This document shows positions 23,529 to 32,348 of a stretch of DNA of 33,918 nucleotides, one piece after another. The notes under the pieces are model-generated. The model searched no databases. It worked only from the letters and a program-made list of their open reading frames with translations, and was not told the DNA's origin. Positions within the stretch are counted from its first letter, which is position 1. The number at the start of each line of letters is the position of its first letter. Both the position numbers and the translations under genes were made by a program. The stretch comes from Lapidilactobacillus mulanensis (GTDB lineage Bacteria; Bacillota; Bacilli; Lactobacillales; Lactobacillaceae): assembly GCF_003946215.1 (NCBI RefSeq), contig NZ_RHOW01000024.1:1-33918 (forward strand), read 5' to 3'.

Positions 23529-25763
23529 TTAGACCGCACGCAAATGATAAATATACGATTGAAAATCACCAGAAACTTGTGCAGTATCATCATTCACGCC
23601 ATCAAACTGATAAGGTTCTCGCAAACCAAAGTTCTGAAGCAATTGACCACTAACGACCTTTTGACCAACAATTTGATATTCGCGAGTGCCGTCAATGAAT
23701 GGGATCTTGAAATAGTGCAGGACGCCCTGATTAGGCTCTGCTAGCTTACGATAAAAACCGATCATAATATCTGAACGATCATCATTATAAACGCCCCAGG
23801 AAACCGTATCGGCGTGTGGATCAACCGTTAATAATTGTTGGAAGTGGCCATTGACTAATAGTTGCCGATTTTTCTTGTAGAAGATAATATTTTGTTTGAT
23901 TGCTTCTCGATCTTCGTCAGAGAGTTGGGTAATATCTAATTCGTAACCCAGTGGACCGAAGTCACAAACGTTTTGGCGCATCTGTAACGGCGTTATACGC
24001 TTAACTTGATCATTCGGCACCGCGGAAACATGATTGCTGAAGGTAGATAGCGGATAAGCTACCGTTGTCCCAGAAAGAATAGATAAACGTTCGACTGCAT
24101 CACTATCATCACTAGGCCAAATCTGTGGACTATAGAACAGGATACCTAAGTCATAACGACCGCCACCGCCAGCGCAGCCTTCGATCAATAAATTAGGAAA
24201 ATCGGTTAAAATTTGGCGATATAACGTGTAAACGCCCATTATATAGCAATGGAAAAATTCGGTCTGTGGCCGTTTTTCCGCCTTCAAATAAGCCGAATAA
24301 GCTTCGGTAATATTCCGATTCATATCCCACTTAATATAATCTAAGCGTGTTTCTTCGATCACCGGTTTGATTTGGGCATAGATCGCCGCTACAACGTCAG
24401 GATTGGCGAAATCAAGCACATATTGACCACGTCCAATTGAAGTACGGCTGTATGGATGGCGAACGATCCAGTCTGGATGTTCCAGATAAAGTTTCGTGTC
24501 TGGCGAGACCATTTCCGGTTCAAACCAAATTCCGAGTTCAAGATCCATGGCATGAATCTGTTCTGCAAAGGCACCGATCCCATTAGGAAATTTGTTCTGA
24601 TCAACTTGCCAGTCGCCCAACGAGGTCCGATCTGTATCTCGATGTCCGAACCAGCCATCATCGACCACAAAACATTCCATTCCTAAATCTTTAGCGTCGC
24701 GAGCAAGTGACAACAATTTCGCTTCGTTAAAGTCGAAATAAGTCGCTTCCCAATTGTTGAAGATGATCGGACGTTCTTGCTTTTTCCATTTGCGATCAAT
24801 AATATGTTTCGTTGTAAAGTCTTGGCTGGTCGAGATCAGTCCATTGATGCCTGCATTACTGAAGGATAAGATCGCTTCTGGCGTTTTAAATTCTGCTTGA
24901 GGATTCAACTGCCAATCGAAATACTCTGGATTGATCCCGATCAAAACGCGCGCACGTTCCCATTCGTCGACTTCAACCTGACTCAAAAAATTACCGGAAT
25001 AAATAATATTGGCGCCATAAACATTCCCATAATTTAATTCCTGATCTTTGACCAAGGCAATAAATGGGTTATGTTGATGACCAGATGCCCCTTTCAACGA
25101 CGAGACAGAAACTGTTCCTTGTTCAAGGTTGCGGGTATTAATGTGCCGCTCCTTTAGCCACGCGCCATCTAAACTTACAAATTTATAATCCGCGTCCGGT
25201 AAATCCAACGCGCCACTCATCATGCTATGGATCTGCACGGTTTCTTTGCCAAGATTGATGACTTTTTGACTGCGGGCAATGACGGACTGATCGTGGAAAA
25301 TCGTGAAATATTCATTCAGTTGCAATTGATGTTCCTGATCAAATAGCGTCACGATCAAAGTTTCGGACTCTTGCTCCCCAATCGCATAACTTGCCGGGTG
25401 TGCCAAATCTCGATCCTTAGTATTTTTGATTTCGTAATGATCATACTTAAAATCTAGATACCAAGGCTCATCCTCGTGATAAATATCGATGGCACCCTGC
25501 TTGAAGTCTGAAGAACCGTAAACAGGATATTCTTGCGCACGATCCGACAGATTAAAATTACCACTCTGCGGCGAATACTTAACCGTTCCGGCCGACTTAC
25601 TATTCTGTTCCAGGAAATACGAAACATCATCATCAGTTAAATTGTCTAATTTTTGACCAAAATATAAATGTCCTAACTGTCCATTTTGCATCACATAAAA
25701 CAGGTAACTGATTTTTTCATTGTGTAAATAAAACACATTTTCCGACGTAATATCAATCATCAT
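23529..25763 (-). CDS. aga: GH36 alpha-galactosidase
   Basis: A 744-residue intracellular enzyme that removes alpha-1,6-galactose from melibiose, raffinose and stachyose. Three GH36 domains are present: an N-terminal beta-sandwich (about 1-320), a TIM barrel and a C-terminal beta domain. The nucleophile is D480 in YIKWDMNRN. The acid/base is among the aspartates of SDDSDAVERL (551-560). FVVDDGWFGHRD and IWFEPEMVSPD are the substrate-binding loops. GAGG precedes the first of two adjacent ATGs by 6 nt; the second, at 25760, is also possible. It is first in an operon with the second GH42 gene; a terminator isolates it from the DUF3284-like gene upstream. Confidence 0.95.
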   Translation of the reverse strand: MMIDITSENVFYLHNEKISYLFYVMQNGQLGHLYFGQKLDNLTDDDVSYFLEQNSKSAGTVKYSPQSGNFNLSDRAQEYPVYGSSDFKQGAIDIYHEDEPWYLDFKYDHYEIKNTKDRDLAHPASYAIGEQESETLIVTLFDQEHQLQLNEYFTIFHDQSVIARSQKVINLGKETVQIHSMMSGALDLPDADYKFVSLDGAWLKERHINTRNLEQGTVSVSSLKGASGHQHNPFIALVKDQELNYGNVYGANIIYSGNFLSQVEVDEWERARVLIGINPEYFDWQLNPQAEFKTPEAILSFSNAGINGLISTSQDFTTKHIIDRKWKKQERPIIFNNWEATYFDFNEAKLLSLARDAKDLGMECFVVDDGWFGHRDTDRTSLGDWQVDQNKFPNGIGAFAEQIHAMDLELGIWFEPEMVSPDTKLYLEHPDWIVRHPYSRTSIGRGQYVLDFANPDVVAAIYAQIKPVIEETRLDYIKWDMNRNITEAYSAYLKAEKRPQTEFFHCYIMGVYTLYRQILTDFPNLLIEGCAGGGGRYDLGILFYSPQIWPSDDSDAVERLSILSGTTVAYPLSTFSNHVSAVPNDQVKRITPLQMRQNVCDFGPLGYELDITQLSDEDREAIKQNIIFYKKNRQLLVNGHFQQLLTVDPHADTVSWGVYNDDRSDIMIGFYRKLAEPNQGVLHYFKIPFIDGTREYQIVGQKVVSGQLLQNFGLREPYQFDGVNDDTAQVSGDFQSYIYHLRAV

Positions 25764-25803
25764 TGTAATCCTCTCATCATCTGAAACTAATATTAATATT
25801 GTA

Positions 25804-25828
25804 AATTCAGCCGCTAACTATCTGAATT
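25804..25828. promoter_or_regulatory. Inverted repeat in the aga upstream region, possible operator
   Basis: AATTCAG and CTGAATT form 7-bp arms 11 bp apart, about 40 nt before the aga start, where a promoter must lie. No matching site was seen elsewhere in the window. The regulator is unknown. Confidence 0.3.
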
Positions 25829-25849
25829 GTACTACGATATCTCTAAAAT

Positions 25850-25908
25850 AAAAGCTCATAATCAATGTCATGTGACTCACAAATCATCACGTGACATCCA
25901 CTATGAGC
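25850..25908 (-). terminator. Terminator between the DUF3284-like gene and aga
   Basis: Arms of 22 nt (25887-25908 and 25854-25875) pair at 18 positions plus two G.U pairs on the minus strand. TTTTATTTT follows. It lies 36 nt after the stop of the DUF3284-like gene, so aga probably has its own promoter. Confidence 0.75.
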
Positions 25909-25943
25909 CAATTTTTATCAAACGGATCACTAAATCGAATCTC

Positions 25944-26393
25944 TTAGTGATTCTGTAATGCTAAGTTATCTAAATATTGTATTCGCTTTTTGATCCCACG
26001 ATTATAAAAGAATTTATACAATCCACCCATGACCATGAAATTCATTTGACTGCGACTTTCACTAAACGTATTTCGTTCGGAATACACGACTCTTTCTTTG
26101 CCGCGATGATCCTGTTCAAACTGATAAGTTTGTACGATAACACCGCCCTGTTGCGTCGTTTCAAGTTGAAACAACTCGTTAGGAATAATGTTTTTGATCG
26201 TCATCGAATTTTCGGTCTGTATTTTATTTAATTTCGTCTGCAAGTGCGTCTCAATGGTTGTCCCGGTTTTTAATTCTTTGATCGAGGGATCATTGCGGCG
26301 AAAGTAGCCGAGCTGTTCTCTGATCAAAACTTGAAATAAATCCGTTTTTTTAGCTTGGTAATGATATTTGTAACTTAGCGTATCTGTTCGCAT
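25944..26393 (-). CDS. DUF3284-like protein
   Basis: A 149-residue soluble protein without clear catalytic motifs. Its pattern (LSYKYHYQAKKTDLFQVLI at the start, VIVQTYQFEQD, then MVMGGLYKFFYNRGIKKR at the end) resembles DUF3284 proteins, which often lie beside cellobiose-type PTS genes. The fold is probably of the START/polyketide-cyclase kind, but that is inference. The gene starts 17 nt after the EIIC stop with AGGAG 7 nt before the ATG, so it is co-transcribed with EIIC. The function is unknown; linkage suggests a role in PTS sugar handling. Confidence 0.7.
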   Translation of the reverse strand: MRTDTLSYKYHYQAKKTDLFQVLIREQLGYFRRNDPSIKELKTGTTIETHLQTKLNKIQTENSMTIKNIIPNELFQLETTQQGGVIVQTYQFEQDHRGKERVVYSERNTFSESRSQMNFMVMGGLYKFFYNRGIKKRIQYLDNLALQNH

Positions 26394-26410
26394 GGAATTT
26401 CTCCTAAAAA

Positions 26411-27712
26411 TTAAAGTGAATCTTTTTCAGCAGCATCGAGATTTGGATTCTGTTCGTCTTTATACCAACGATTATCCAAGGCCTTGATAAATGGAATCCA
26501 GATCAAAGTCATCACAACAACGTCAACGAGTTGTAAGATACCACCGCGGATCGAACCTGTACCTAACCAGCCGGCAACGAATATTGGCGTTGTCCAAACA
26601 ACAGTCGCACCTGTTGGCCGTGGAACTAATCCTGCAGCGATCGTAAAGTATGAGAGCGTGGTTGAAACTAATGGTGCAAGGACCCAAGGAATGAATAACG
26701 TTGGGTTCAAAACAACAGGTAATCCATAAGTCATCGGCTCAGAAACGTTGAAAATTGCCGGTGCGAAAACTAAACGCATGGTTTGCTTCATTCGAACTGA
26801 ACGCGCCAAGAAGAATGCAAAGACAATTGAAATCCCTAGTTGCATACCTTGGTTTACGAAAACACCCATGAAAGTCGTGCTAATAATATGTGGTAATTGT
26901 TCGGCACCATTTTTATAAGCATCATAGTTCTGTAGGGCTAATGAACTCATGATTGGATCGATAATGGAATTGACCAATAATGTGCCATGAATACCAAACC
27001 ACCAGAAGAATTGAGTAAAGAATACCGCCACTAAAACGGCTGGCAAAGTACCACCTAAGCCCATTAATGGTTGTTGTAAAATCTGATAAACGAAATCGAT
27101 CGCATTGCCATAGGTTGTAAATGTAAATCCATAACGAATTAAATTAAATAGAAATAATGGTGCGGCACCTGGAATAATGGCAACAAACGATTGTGCAACC
27201 ATTGGCGGAACTGAATCAGGCATTTTAATGACAATATTAGCAGCACTGATTCGGCAGTATAACTCTGTAGAAATAATAGCCACAATAATTGCAACAAACA
27301 TACCTTCGGCGCCTAATTGCGAAATAGCAAAGAAGGATCCGGCTTTTTTGTCAGTCCCAACTGGCAACAGCATGATGAAACTTGACAATGCAATTGCACC
27401 GGCAAAAAGTTTCTCCTGCTTATAACGGCCAGCTAATTGATAAGCGACCCCGAAACAAACAAAGAGTGCAGTAATATTCATTGTGGCATTGCCGACAGGT
27501 CCAAAGAAGTTGTTCAAAAAATCTAAGAACCCTTGTGGTAATGATAATCCTAAAGTTGTCGGTAAATTCTGTAAAATAACCATGATCGAGCCAAACATAG
27601 TTGCAGGAAAAGCAACCATGAACCCATCACGTAGACTCAGTAAATAACGATTATTCCCGATGGCTTGGGAAAATGACGTTATCTTATCTTGAAAAGTGGA
27701 TTTATTCTTCAC
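26411..27712 (-). CDS. PTS EIIC component, cellobiose/chitobiose type (orphan)
   Basis: A 433-residue membrane permease with about ten hydrophobic segments. Recognisable pieces are LLSLRDGFMVAFPATMFGSI (near 25-45), FWWFGIHGTLLVNSIIDPI and FNVSEPMTYGLPVVLNP, the sugar-site NxxEPxxYG motif of the lactose/cellobiose EIIC family. Start GTG at 27712 has GGGAG 9 nt upstream; a longer frame to 27793 would run through the promoter and operators. No EIIA or EIIB is encoded nearby, so phosphoryl transfer must come from elsewhere. It is first in an operon with the DUF3284-like gene and is controlled by two LacI-type operators. Confidence 0.9.
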   Translation of the reverse strand: MKNKSTFQDKITSFSQAIGNNRYLLSLRDGFMVAFPATMFGSIMVILQNLPTTLGLSLPQGFLDFLNNFFGPVGNATMNITALFVCFGVAYQLAGRYKQEKLFAGAIALSSFIMLLPVGTDKKAGSFFAISQLGAEGMFVAIIVAIISTELYCRISAANIVIKMPDSVPPMVAQSFVAIIPGAAPLFLFNLIRYGFTFTTYGNAIDFVYQILQQPLMGLGGTLPAVLVAVFFTQFFWWFGIHGTLLVNSIIDPIMSSLALQNYDAYKNGAEQLPHIISTTFMGVFVNQGMQLGISIVFAFFLARSVRMKQTMRLVFAPAIFNVSEPMTYGLPVVLNPTLFIPWVLAPLVSTTLSYFTIAAGLVPRPTGATVVWTTPIFVAGWLGTGSIRGGILQLVDVVVMTLIWIPFIKALDNRWYKDEQNPNLDAAEKDSL

Positions 27713-27738
27713 TGTTAAAATCTCCCAGTTTTTATTTC

Positions 27739-27750
27739 GTAAACGTTTAC
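27739..27750. promoter_or_regulatory. LacI-family operator O2 (cre-like)
   Basis: Perfect palindrome GTAAACGTTTAC downstream of the EIIC -10. With its flank on the minus strand (TGTAAACGTTTACG) it misses the CcpA cre consensus by one base. Confidence 0.75.
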
Positions 27751-27757
27751 AGGAATT

Positions 27758-27787
27758 AGTATATGTGTTTAGTAAACGTTTACGCAA
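27758..27787 (-). promoter_or_regulatory. Promoter of the EIIC operon
   Basis: On the minus strand TTGCGT (27782-27787), 18-nt spacer and TATACT (27758-27763). The -35 side overlaps operator O1, and operator O2 lies just after the -10. Confidence 0.6.
27772..27783. promoter_or_regulatory. LacI-family operator O1 (cre-like)
   Basis: A second perfect GTAAACGTTTAC, 33 bp centre to centre from O2, which is about three helical turns, so both sites face the same side of the DNA. Confidence 0.75.
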
Positions 27788-27805
27788 GTGCAAAAATAAA
27801 AAAAT

Positions 27806-28840
27806 TTATTTTGCAAGTTTTTTGACTGAGTCGCGAATTTTTAAATGGCTCGCACAGACAAGCCTTAAATTCATCCGCTTCGATTCTAGCATCCGGTCTC
27901 GAGCTAATCTAATGGCTGTTCGCCCCATTTCTTGCGCATCCATGCTAACACTGGATAGCGTTGGTGAGAGGTAACGATTAATTTCTGCATCATCAAAACT
28001 GACGATCGAAATATCTTCCGGAATTTTTAAACCTGCATTATTGATGGCCTTGTACACACCCATTGCCATGGGATCGCTGGCAACAACAATTGCCGTCGGT
28101 CGTTCTGGCTGCCGGATCAGCTCTTCGGTCAGTTTTAATCCGTCTTCGGCTGTCCAGTGACCAATTTTGGCATCAATAAACCTTTGCAGATCGTGTAATT
28201 TCATCCAAGTACTGTAACTATCGGAACGAATTTCGTGATCACTACGTAACACGTTGCCATCCATTTCGACTTGACTACTTTGACCACCAACAAACGCGAT
28301 GCGTCGGTGACCATTTTGATAAAGTAGCTCCAGGATCTCGCTGGTCTTAGCTGCAAAATCAGTCTGAATTAAATCGTAATCGCTACTATTACTGTAATTA
28401 TCAACTAGGATCAAATTAGGATTCAGTGATTGCGCACGCGCGATTCCTTCCGGCGTCATTACACCGATCATAATCACCGCGCCATAATCTTTCAACTGTT
28501 CCCAATCTTTATTAGTATCTCTCATGCCGAACGCCTTAATAACATGCAACCGCCATTTAGCGGCTTCTAGTTCGATGCCTTGGTGAATATCATAGAAGTA
28601 CGGATCATTCACTTCAGAAATTCGATCATGACGCAAAATCAAACCGATCGTCATTTTACTATTCACAAAACGGTGCTGATGCTTCCCATCTTCTTTGGAA
28701 TAGTGCAATTGATTCGCGGTTTCTATGACGCGTTGGCGCGTATTTTCATTAATGCTAAAAGTTGTATCGTTGTTTAAGATCCGCGAAACGCTCGCCGCAG
28801 AAACTCCGGCCATTTTCGCAACGTCTCGTATACTTACCAT
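27806..28840 (-). CDS. LacI/GalR-family repressor of the galactoside cluster
   Basis: A 344-residue regulator. The N-terminal helix-turn-helix is SIRDVAKMAGVSAASVSRIL (3-22), followed by the hinge near residue 50. The effector domain has the periplasmic-binding fold, with GHRRIAFVGG, IVVASDPMAMGVYKAI, IPEDISIVSFDDAEINRYLSPTLSSV, the family signature for the ligand cleft and dimer face. It resembles MsmR/GalR regulators. GAGG lies 8 nt before the ATG. It sits just upstream of the EIIC operon and its two operators, so it is the likely repressor. It lies 54 nt after the Gfo/Idh gene and may share its transcript. Confidence 0.92.
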   Translation of the reverse strand: MVSIRDVAKMAGVSAASVSRILNNDTTFSINENTRQRVIETANQLHYSKEDGKHQHRFVNSKMTIGLILRHDRISEVNDPYFYDIHQGIELEAAKWRLHVIKAFGMRDTNKDWEQLKDYGAVIMIGVMTPEGIARAQSLNPNLILVDNYSNSSDYDLIQTDFAAKTSEILELLYQNGHRRIAFVGGQSSQVEMDGNVLRSDHEIRSDSYSTWMKLHDLQRFIDAKIGHWTAEDGLKLTEELIRQPERPTAIVVASDPMAMGVYKAINNAGLKIPEDISIVSFDDAEINRYLSPTLSSVSMDAQEMGRTAIRLARDRMLESKRMNLRLVCASHLKIRDSVKKLAK

Positions 28841-28894
28841 GACTTTTTCCTCGTTATGCTTGATTATTTATCGACTCTGCCCGATAAAAAATAG

Positions 28895-29944
28895 TTACTT
28901 GATCACTGCCACGTGTGGCCCTTGAATGCTAACACCCGTTTCCAAAATTTGCATTTCTAACAGTAATTGCTGATCAGTCACCAGCTTAGTCTGCTGTTCA
29001 ATAATCGTGGCATACATCGCATCATAGACGCGTCCATAATCACCGATCGGCGTTATAACGTCCTTGCTGATCCAATCACCGTTACTATTGAGATAACGTA
29101 AATGACCATAGGCAGCTGGTGCGTCGAGACCAAATTGCGACTCACCCGGCATGACACCAGCCTTCAAATCGTTTTCTTGCTGATCAATGCCATACTTAAT
29201 AAAACTACCTTTAGTTCCGTTTAAACGAAATGAGGGATAGTCTGTTGCAACGAGCGAACTAGAACTAACGGTTGCTTTAAAGTTAGCATAAAATAGCTGT
29301 GTTTCGTAATAATCGTCTAGATTTCCTTGATTCTGCTGAGCGCGGATATCATAATAAACTTGTTGCGGTTGACCGAAGAGCGCGACAATCTGATCGATCG
29401 TATGAATGCCTAACCCATAAAACTGGCCGTTGATCGGCTCGCTATTAATAAACTGGTCACTAGGACGAAAATGATCCATATGCGATTCCAGCGATAATGG
29501 CGTGCCAATATAACCCACGTCTAAAACTTTCTTCAAAGCTAAATAATCGCTATCAAAGCGGCGGTTTTGAAACGGCATTGCTACAAGCCCTTTATCTCGT
29601 GCAAGCTTGAGGATTTCTTCTGCCTGTGCGCGAGTTTCGCAAAAAGGCTTCTCCACCAGAACGTTTTTACCGTGATTGAGTGCTTCTTTAGCTAAACTAT
29701 AATGAGTGGTAGCTGGTGTTGTGATTGAGAGCATCTGAATTTCTGAATCATTTAAGATGTCATCGAAATTGGTGGTCAAATTAACACCAGATTGCTTCAA
29801 TTCGTCTTGAATATCTTGGTGATGGCGCAATCGATGATCATAGACAGCCTTTAATTTGATTTGTGACCGTAACTTGAGATATGGTAAATGATAACGGTTC
29901 GCACTTTTACCGAACCCTACTAACGCAATGATTAATTGAGTCAA
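28895..29944 (-). CDS. Gfo/Idh/MocA-family oxidoreductase
   Basis: A 349-residue NAD(P)-dependent oxidoreductase of the family acting on sugars, inositols and their derivatives. The Rossmann start is IIALVGFGKSANRYHLP. The catalytic EKP is E98-K99-P100 in NVLVEKPF. The C-terminal domain has the active-site histidine in GLGIHTIDQI (H181, D184). The length is standard. Start is TTG at 29944 with AAGGAGA 6 nt upstream. It is upstream of the LacI gene on the same strand and may act on the galactoside or a keto-sugar derived from it; the exact substrate is unknown. Confidence 0.88.
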   Translation of the reverse strand: MTQLIIALVGFGKSANRYHLPYLKLRSQIKLKAVYDHRLRHHQDIQDELKQSGVNLTTNFDDILNDSEIQMLSITTPATTHYSLAKEALNHGKNVLVEKPFCETRAQAEEILKLARDKGLVAMPFQNRRFDSDYLALKKVLDVGYIGTPLSLESHMDHFRPSDQFINSEPINGQFYGLGIHTIDQIVALFGQPQQVYYDIRAQQNQGNLDDYYETQLFYANFKATVSSSSLVATDYPSFRLNGTKGSFIKYGIDQQENDLKAGVMPGESQFGLDAPAAYGHLRYLNSNGDWISKDVITPIGDYGRVYDAMYATIIEQQTKLVTDQQLLLEMQILETGVSIQGPHVAVIK

Positions 29945-30196
29945 TATAATTCTCCTTTACTAATTCGTTATTAAGTTAATCATAACACTCTGACTGCTTT
30001 CCTCAACACTGAAATCTATCGCATGCACAACTATCGCAAAAAGTTACTGGGATTTCTCGTCCTGTGATTCTTCAGACGAACTCAATTAATGGAAAATAAC
30101 TAACAAATTCTTAAGCAAACTTCCATGTTTCATCTGAATACTGTAAAATTATGATACGATGTAAAAAGAATTATTCATTTCCAGGGGGGCTGAATG

Positions 30197-32050
30197 ATGA
30201 CATTTTCACAACAAACGCGGCAAGAAAATTTATTCAAACTCGCAAACGAAAAATTTGATTTGTTAATTATTGGTGGTGGCATTACAGGAGCTGGTGTGGC
30301 GCTACAAGCAGCCGCCTCGGGTTTAAAAACGGCGCTCGTTGAAATGCAGGACTTTGCCGAAGGGACTTCTTCTAGATCGACTAAGATGGTTCACGGCGGA
30401 ATTCGCTATCTCAAAACTTTCGATGTGGGCGTTGTTGCTGATACCGTGAATGAACGCGCTCGTATTCAAAAAATTGCGCCTCACATTCCTCGTCCGACTC
30501 GAATGATTTTACCGATTTATGACGAGCCCCACGCCACTTATGACCTGTTCTCCGTTAAAGTCGCAATGCATTTATACGATCAGTTGGCCGGATTGACTGA
30601 TTCAAACGATACTAGCTACATGTTGACCCATGATGAAGTCATCGCCAAAATACCGACACTCAATCGTGAAAACTTACTTGGTGCCGGCTGTTATTTAGAT
30701 TTTACAAATAACGATGCGCGTTTAGTGATCGAAAATATAAAAAAGGCGGCAACTTTAGGGGCAACTCTAGCCAATCGTGTTAAAATCGTCGAACTCTTAC
30801 ATGATGATCAAAATCAAATCATAGGTGCTTACGCTGAAGACACCTTGACTGAAAAAGCCTTTTCCATCGATGCACGTGTCGTGATCAACGCCACCGGCCC
30901 CTGGGTCGATGAGACGAATCAACTCGACAAAAAGATTGTCGTTGCGCCTCAATTGCGTCCGACTAAGGGGGTCCATTTCGTTGTGGACTGGCAAAAGCTG
31001 CCGGTTCCTCAGCCCCTTTATTTTGATAGTTTGCATCATGATCAGCGCATGATTTTTGTTATTCCTCGTCTTGGCAAAACCTATTTTGGAACCACAGATA
31101 CAGACTATAACGGTGATATAACGCATCCGCAAATTTCAAATACTGATCTTAATTATTTGCTTAGCACGATCAATCAACGTTTTCCTAAGGCTGATCTTAG
31201 CTTAGCCGATATCGAAGTCGGTTGGGCAGGAATTCGGCCGTTGATTGCGTCCAATAGCAGCTCCGACTATAACGGTGGCGGTGGCCATCTTGATGATCGG
31301 AGCATCGATCACGTCATCGATGCGGTGATCAACTATCGCCAGGGCAAAGCGGATCGAACGGATGTGGCAGATTCTGTTTTAGCAAGTGAACAAGCGCTCT
31401 CCGAGAAGATCATCCAGCCTTCACAAGTTTCTCGCGGCAGCCTTCTAACCACTAAAAATGATGGTTTAATTGTACTCTCAGGCGGAAAAATCACGGACTA
31501 CCGTCGAATGGCAACTGGTGCAATTCATGCGGTGATCGATCAGCTCTCCAGTAAATTTGATCGTCATTTTCAAATCGTTGACTCTACAAAACTTAAAGTA
31601 GCGGGCGGTGATCTTAATCCCGATAACGTTGCGCATGACCTCGCTGCCATTCGTGAACAGGGAGAAGTTTTAGGACTCAGCAAAGACGATGCAAATGTGA
31701 TCACAAATTTATTTGGTTCAAACGCGCTTGCAATTTTCAATAATATTCATAGTACACAGGCTGCAGCTGGCCTATCGCTTCGAGAGACACTGATTTTACA
31801 TTATTGTCTCGCCGAAGAAATGGTTCTTACTCCAGTCGATTATCTCTTGCGACGAACAAATCACGTATTATTTGACGATCGACATTTAAACGAGATTCAA
31901 GACGGCATCGTTAATGAAATGGCCCATATTCTCAACTGGTCGACAGAAACCAAACAATTGATGATAAAAGATCTTGAAAAAACACTATTTGCTTATGAAT
32001 TGAAATATTTAAAAGCTGGTCAGAGTATGATTGAACCAAATCAATATTGA
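30197..32050 (+). CDS. glpO: Alpha-glycerophosphate oxidase (FAD-dependent)
   Basis: About 617 residues, oxidising sn-glycerol-3-phosphate to dihydroxyacetone phosphate with FAD; the oxidase form passes electrons to oxygen and makes H2O2. The FAD-binding loop is LLIIGGGITGAGVAL (residues 22-36), followed by GTSSRSTKMVHGGIRYL, the substrate and flavin signature. An insert with a glycine-rich stretch (SDYNGGGGHLDDRSIDHV) near residue 355 is typical of GlpO and absent from the dehydrogenase GlpD, and the length agrees. Two adjacent ATGs exist (30194, 30197); the second is preferred because the GGGGGG site is then 7 nt away. No glpK or glpF is adjacent. Confidence 0.85.
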   Translation: MTFSQQTRQENLFKLANEKFDLLIIGGGITGAGVALQAAASGLKTALVEMQDFAEGTSSRSTKMVHGGIRYLKTFDVGVVADTVNERARIQKIAPHIPRPTRMILPIYDEPHATYDLFSVKVAMHLYDQLAGLTDSNDTSYMLTHDEVIAKIPTLNRENLLGAGCYLDFTNNDARLVIENIKKAATLGATLANRVKIVELLHDDQNQIIGAYAEDTLTEKAFSIDARVVINATGPWVDETNQLDKKIVVAPQLRPTKGVHFVVDWQKLPVPQPLYFDSLHHDQRMIFVIPRLGKTYFGTTDTDYNGDITHPQISNTDLNYLLSTINQRFPKADLSLADIEVGWAGIRPLIASNSSSDYNGGGGHLDDRSIDHVIDAVINYRQGKADRTDVADSVLASEQALSEKIIQPSQVSRGSLLTTKNDGLIVLSGGKITDYRRMATGAIHAVIDQLSSKFDRHFQIVDSTKLKVAGGDLNPDNVAHDLAAIREQGEVLGLSKDDANVITNLFGSNALAIFNNIHSTQAAAGLSLRETLILHYCLAEEMVLTPVDYLLRRTNHVLFDDRHLNEIQDGIVNEMAHILNWSTETKQLMIKDLEKTLFAYELKYLKAGQSMIEPNQY

Positions 32051-32066
32051 TTATTTAAGCAAGAAT

Positions 32067-32089
32067 AGAGCTAAATTAGCTCTTTTTTT
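32067..32089 (+). terminator. Terminator of glpO
   Basis: AGAGCTA (32067-32073) pairs with TAGCTCT (32077-32083) with a 3-nt loop, then a T-run. It lies 16 nt after the stop codon. Confidence 0.85.
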
Positions 32090-32348
32090 GTGGCTACACT
32101 ACCGATTATCACTAGAATACAGTTTTTTTAATGAGTGGCATCTGAGAATGGTACTCGTTTTCTAACCAAAAAATATCACTAAGCCCATGCTATACGGTTT
32201 ATCTTTATAAAATGAGAAAAAGTAAACAAGTATACTCTCTCACAAATCTTTCATGATTCATCTCCGCATTCAGTGTATAGTTATCAGAGTATATAAGTGT
32301 TTACAGGTCAAATTTTAGACCTCAAGAAGAATTTGAAAGGGGCATCTT
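32090..32348 (+). other. Gap upstream of the amino acid permease
   Basis: No gene is seen in these 259 nt. An imperfect stem occurs near 32136-32159 (GAGT and ACTC ends). A short stem AGGTC/GACCT (32305-32322) lies just before the permease ribosome site. Several TATA-like hexamers occur (around 32275-32296), but no -35/-10 pair is convincing. Confidence 0.4.

Noticed and set aside
24389-24670. 93-residue frame within the alpha-galactosidase gene
   Set aside because: Lies inside the GH36 catalytic domain in another frame.
30194-30196. First of two adjacent ATGs as the glpO start
   Set aside because: Only 4 nt from the GGGGGG site; the next ATG at 30197 has better spacing, though both are possible.
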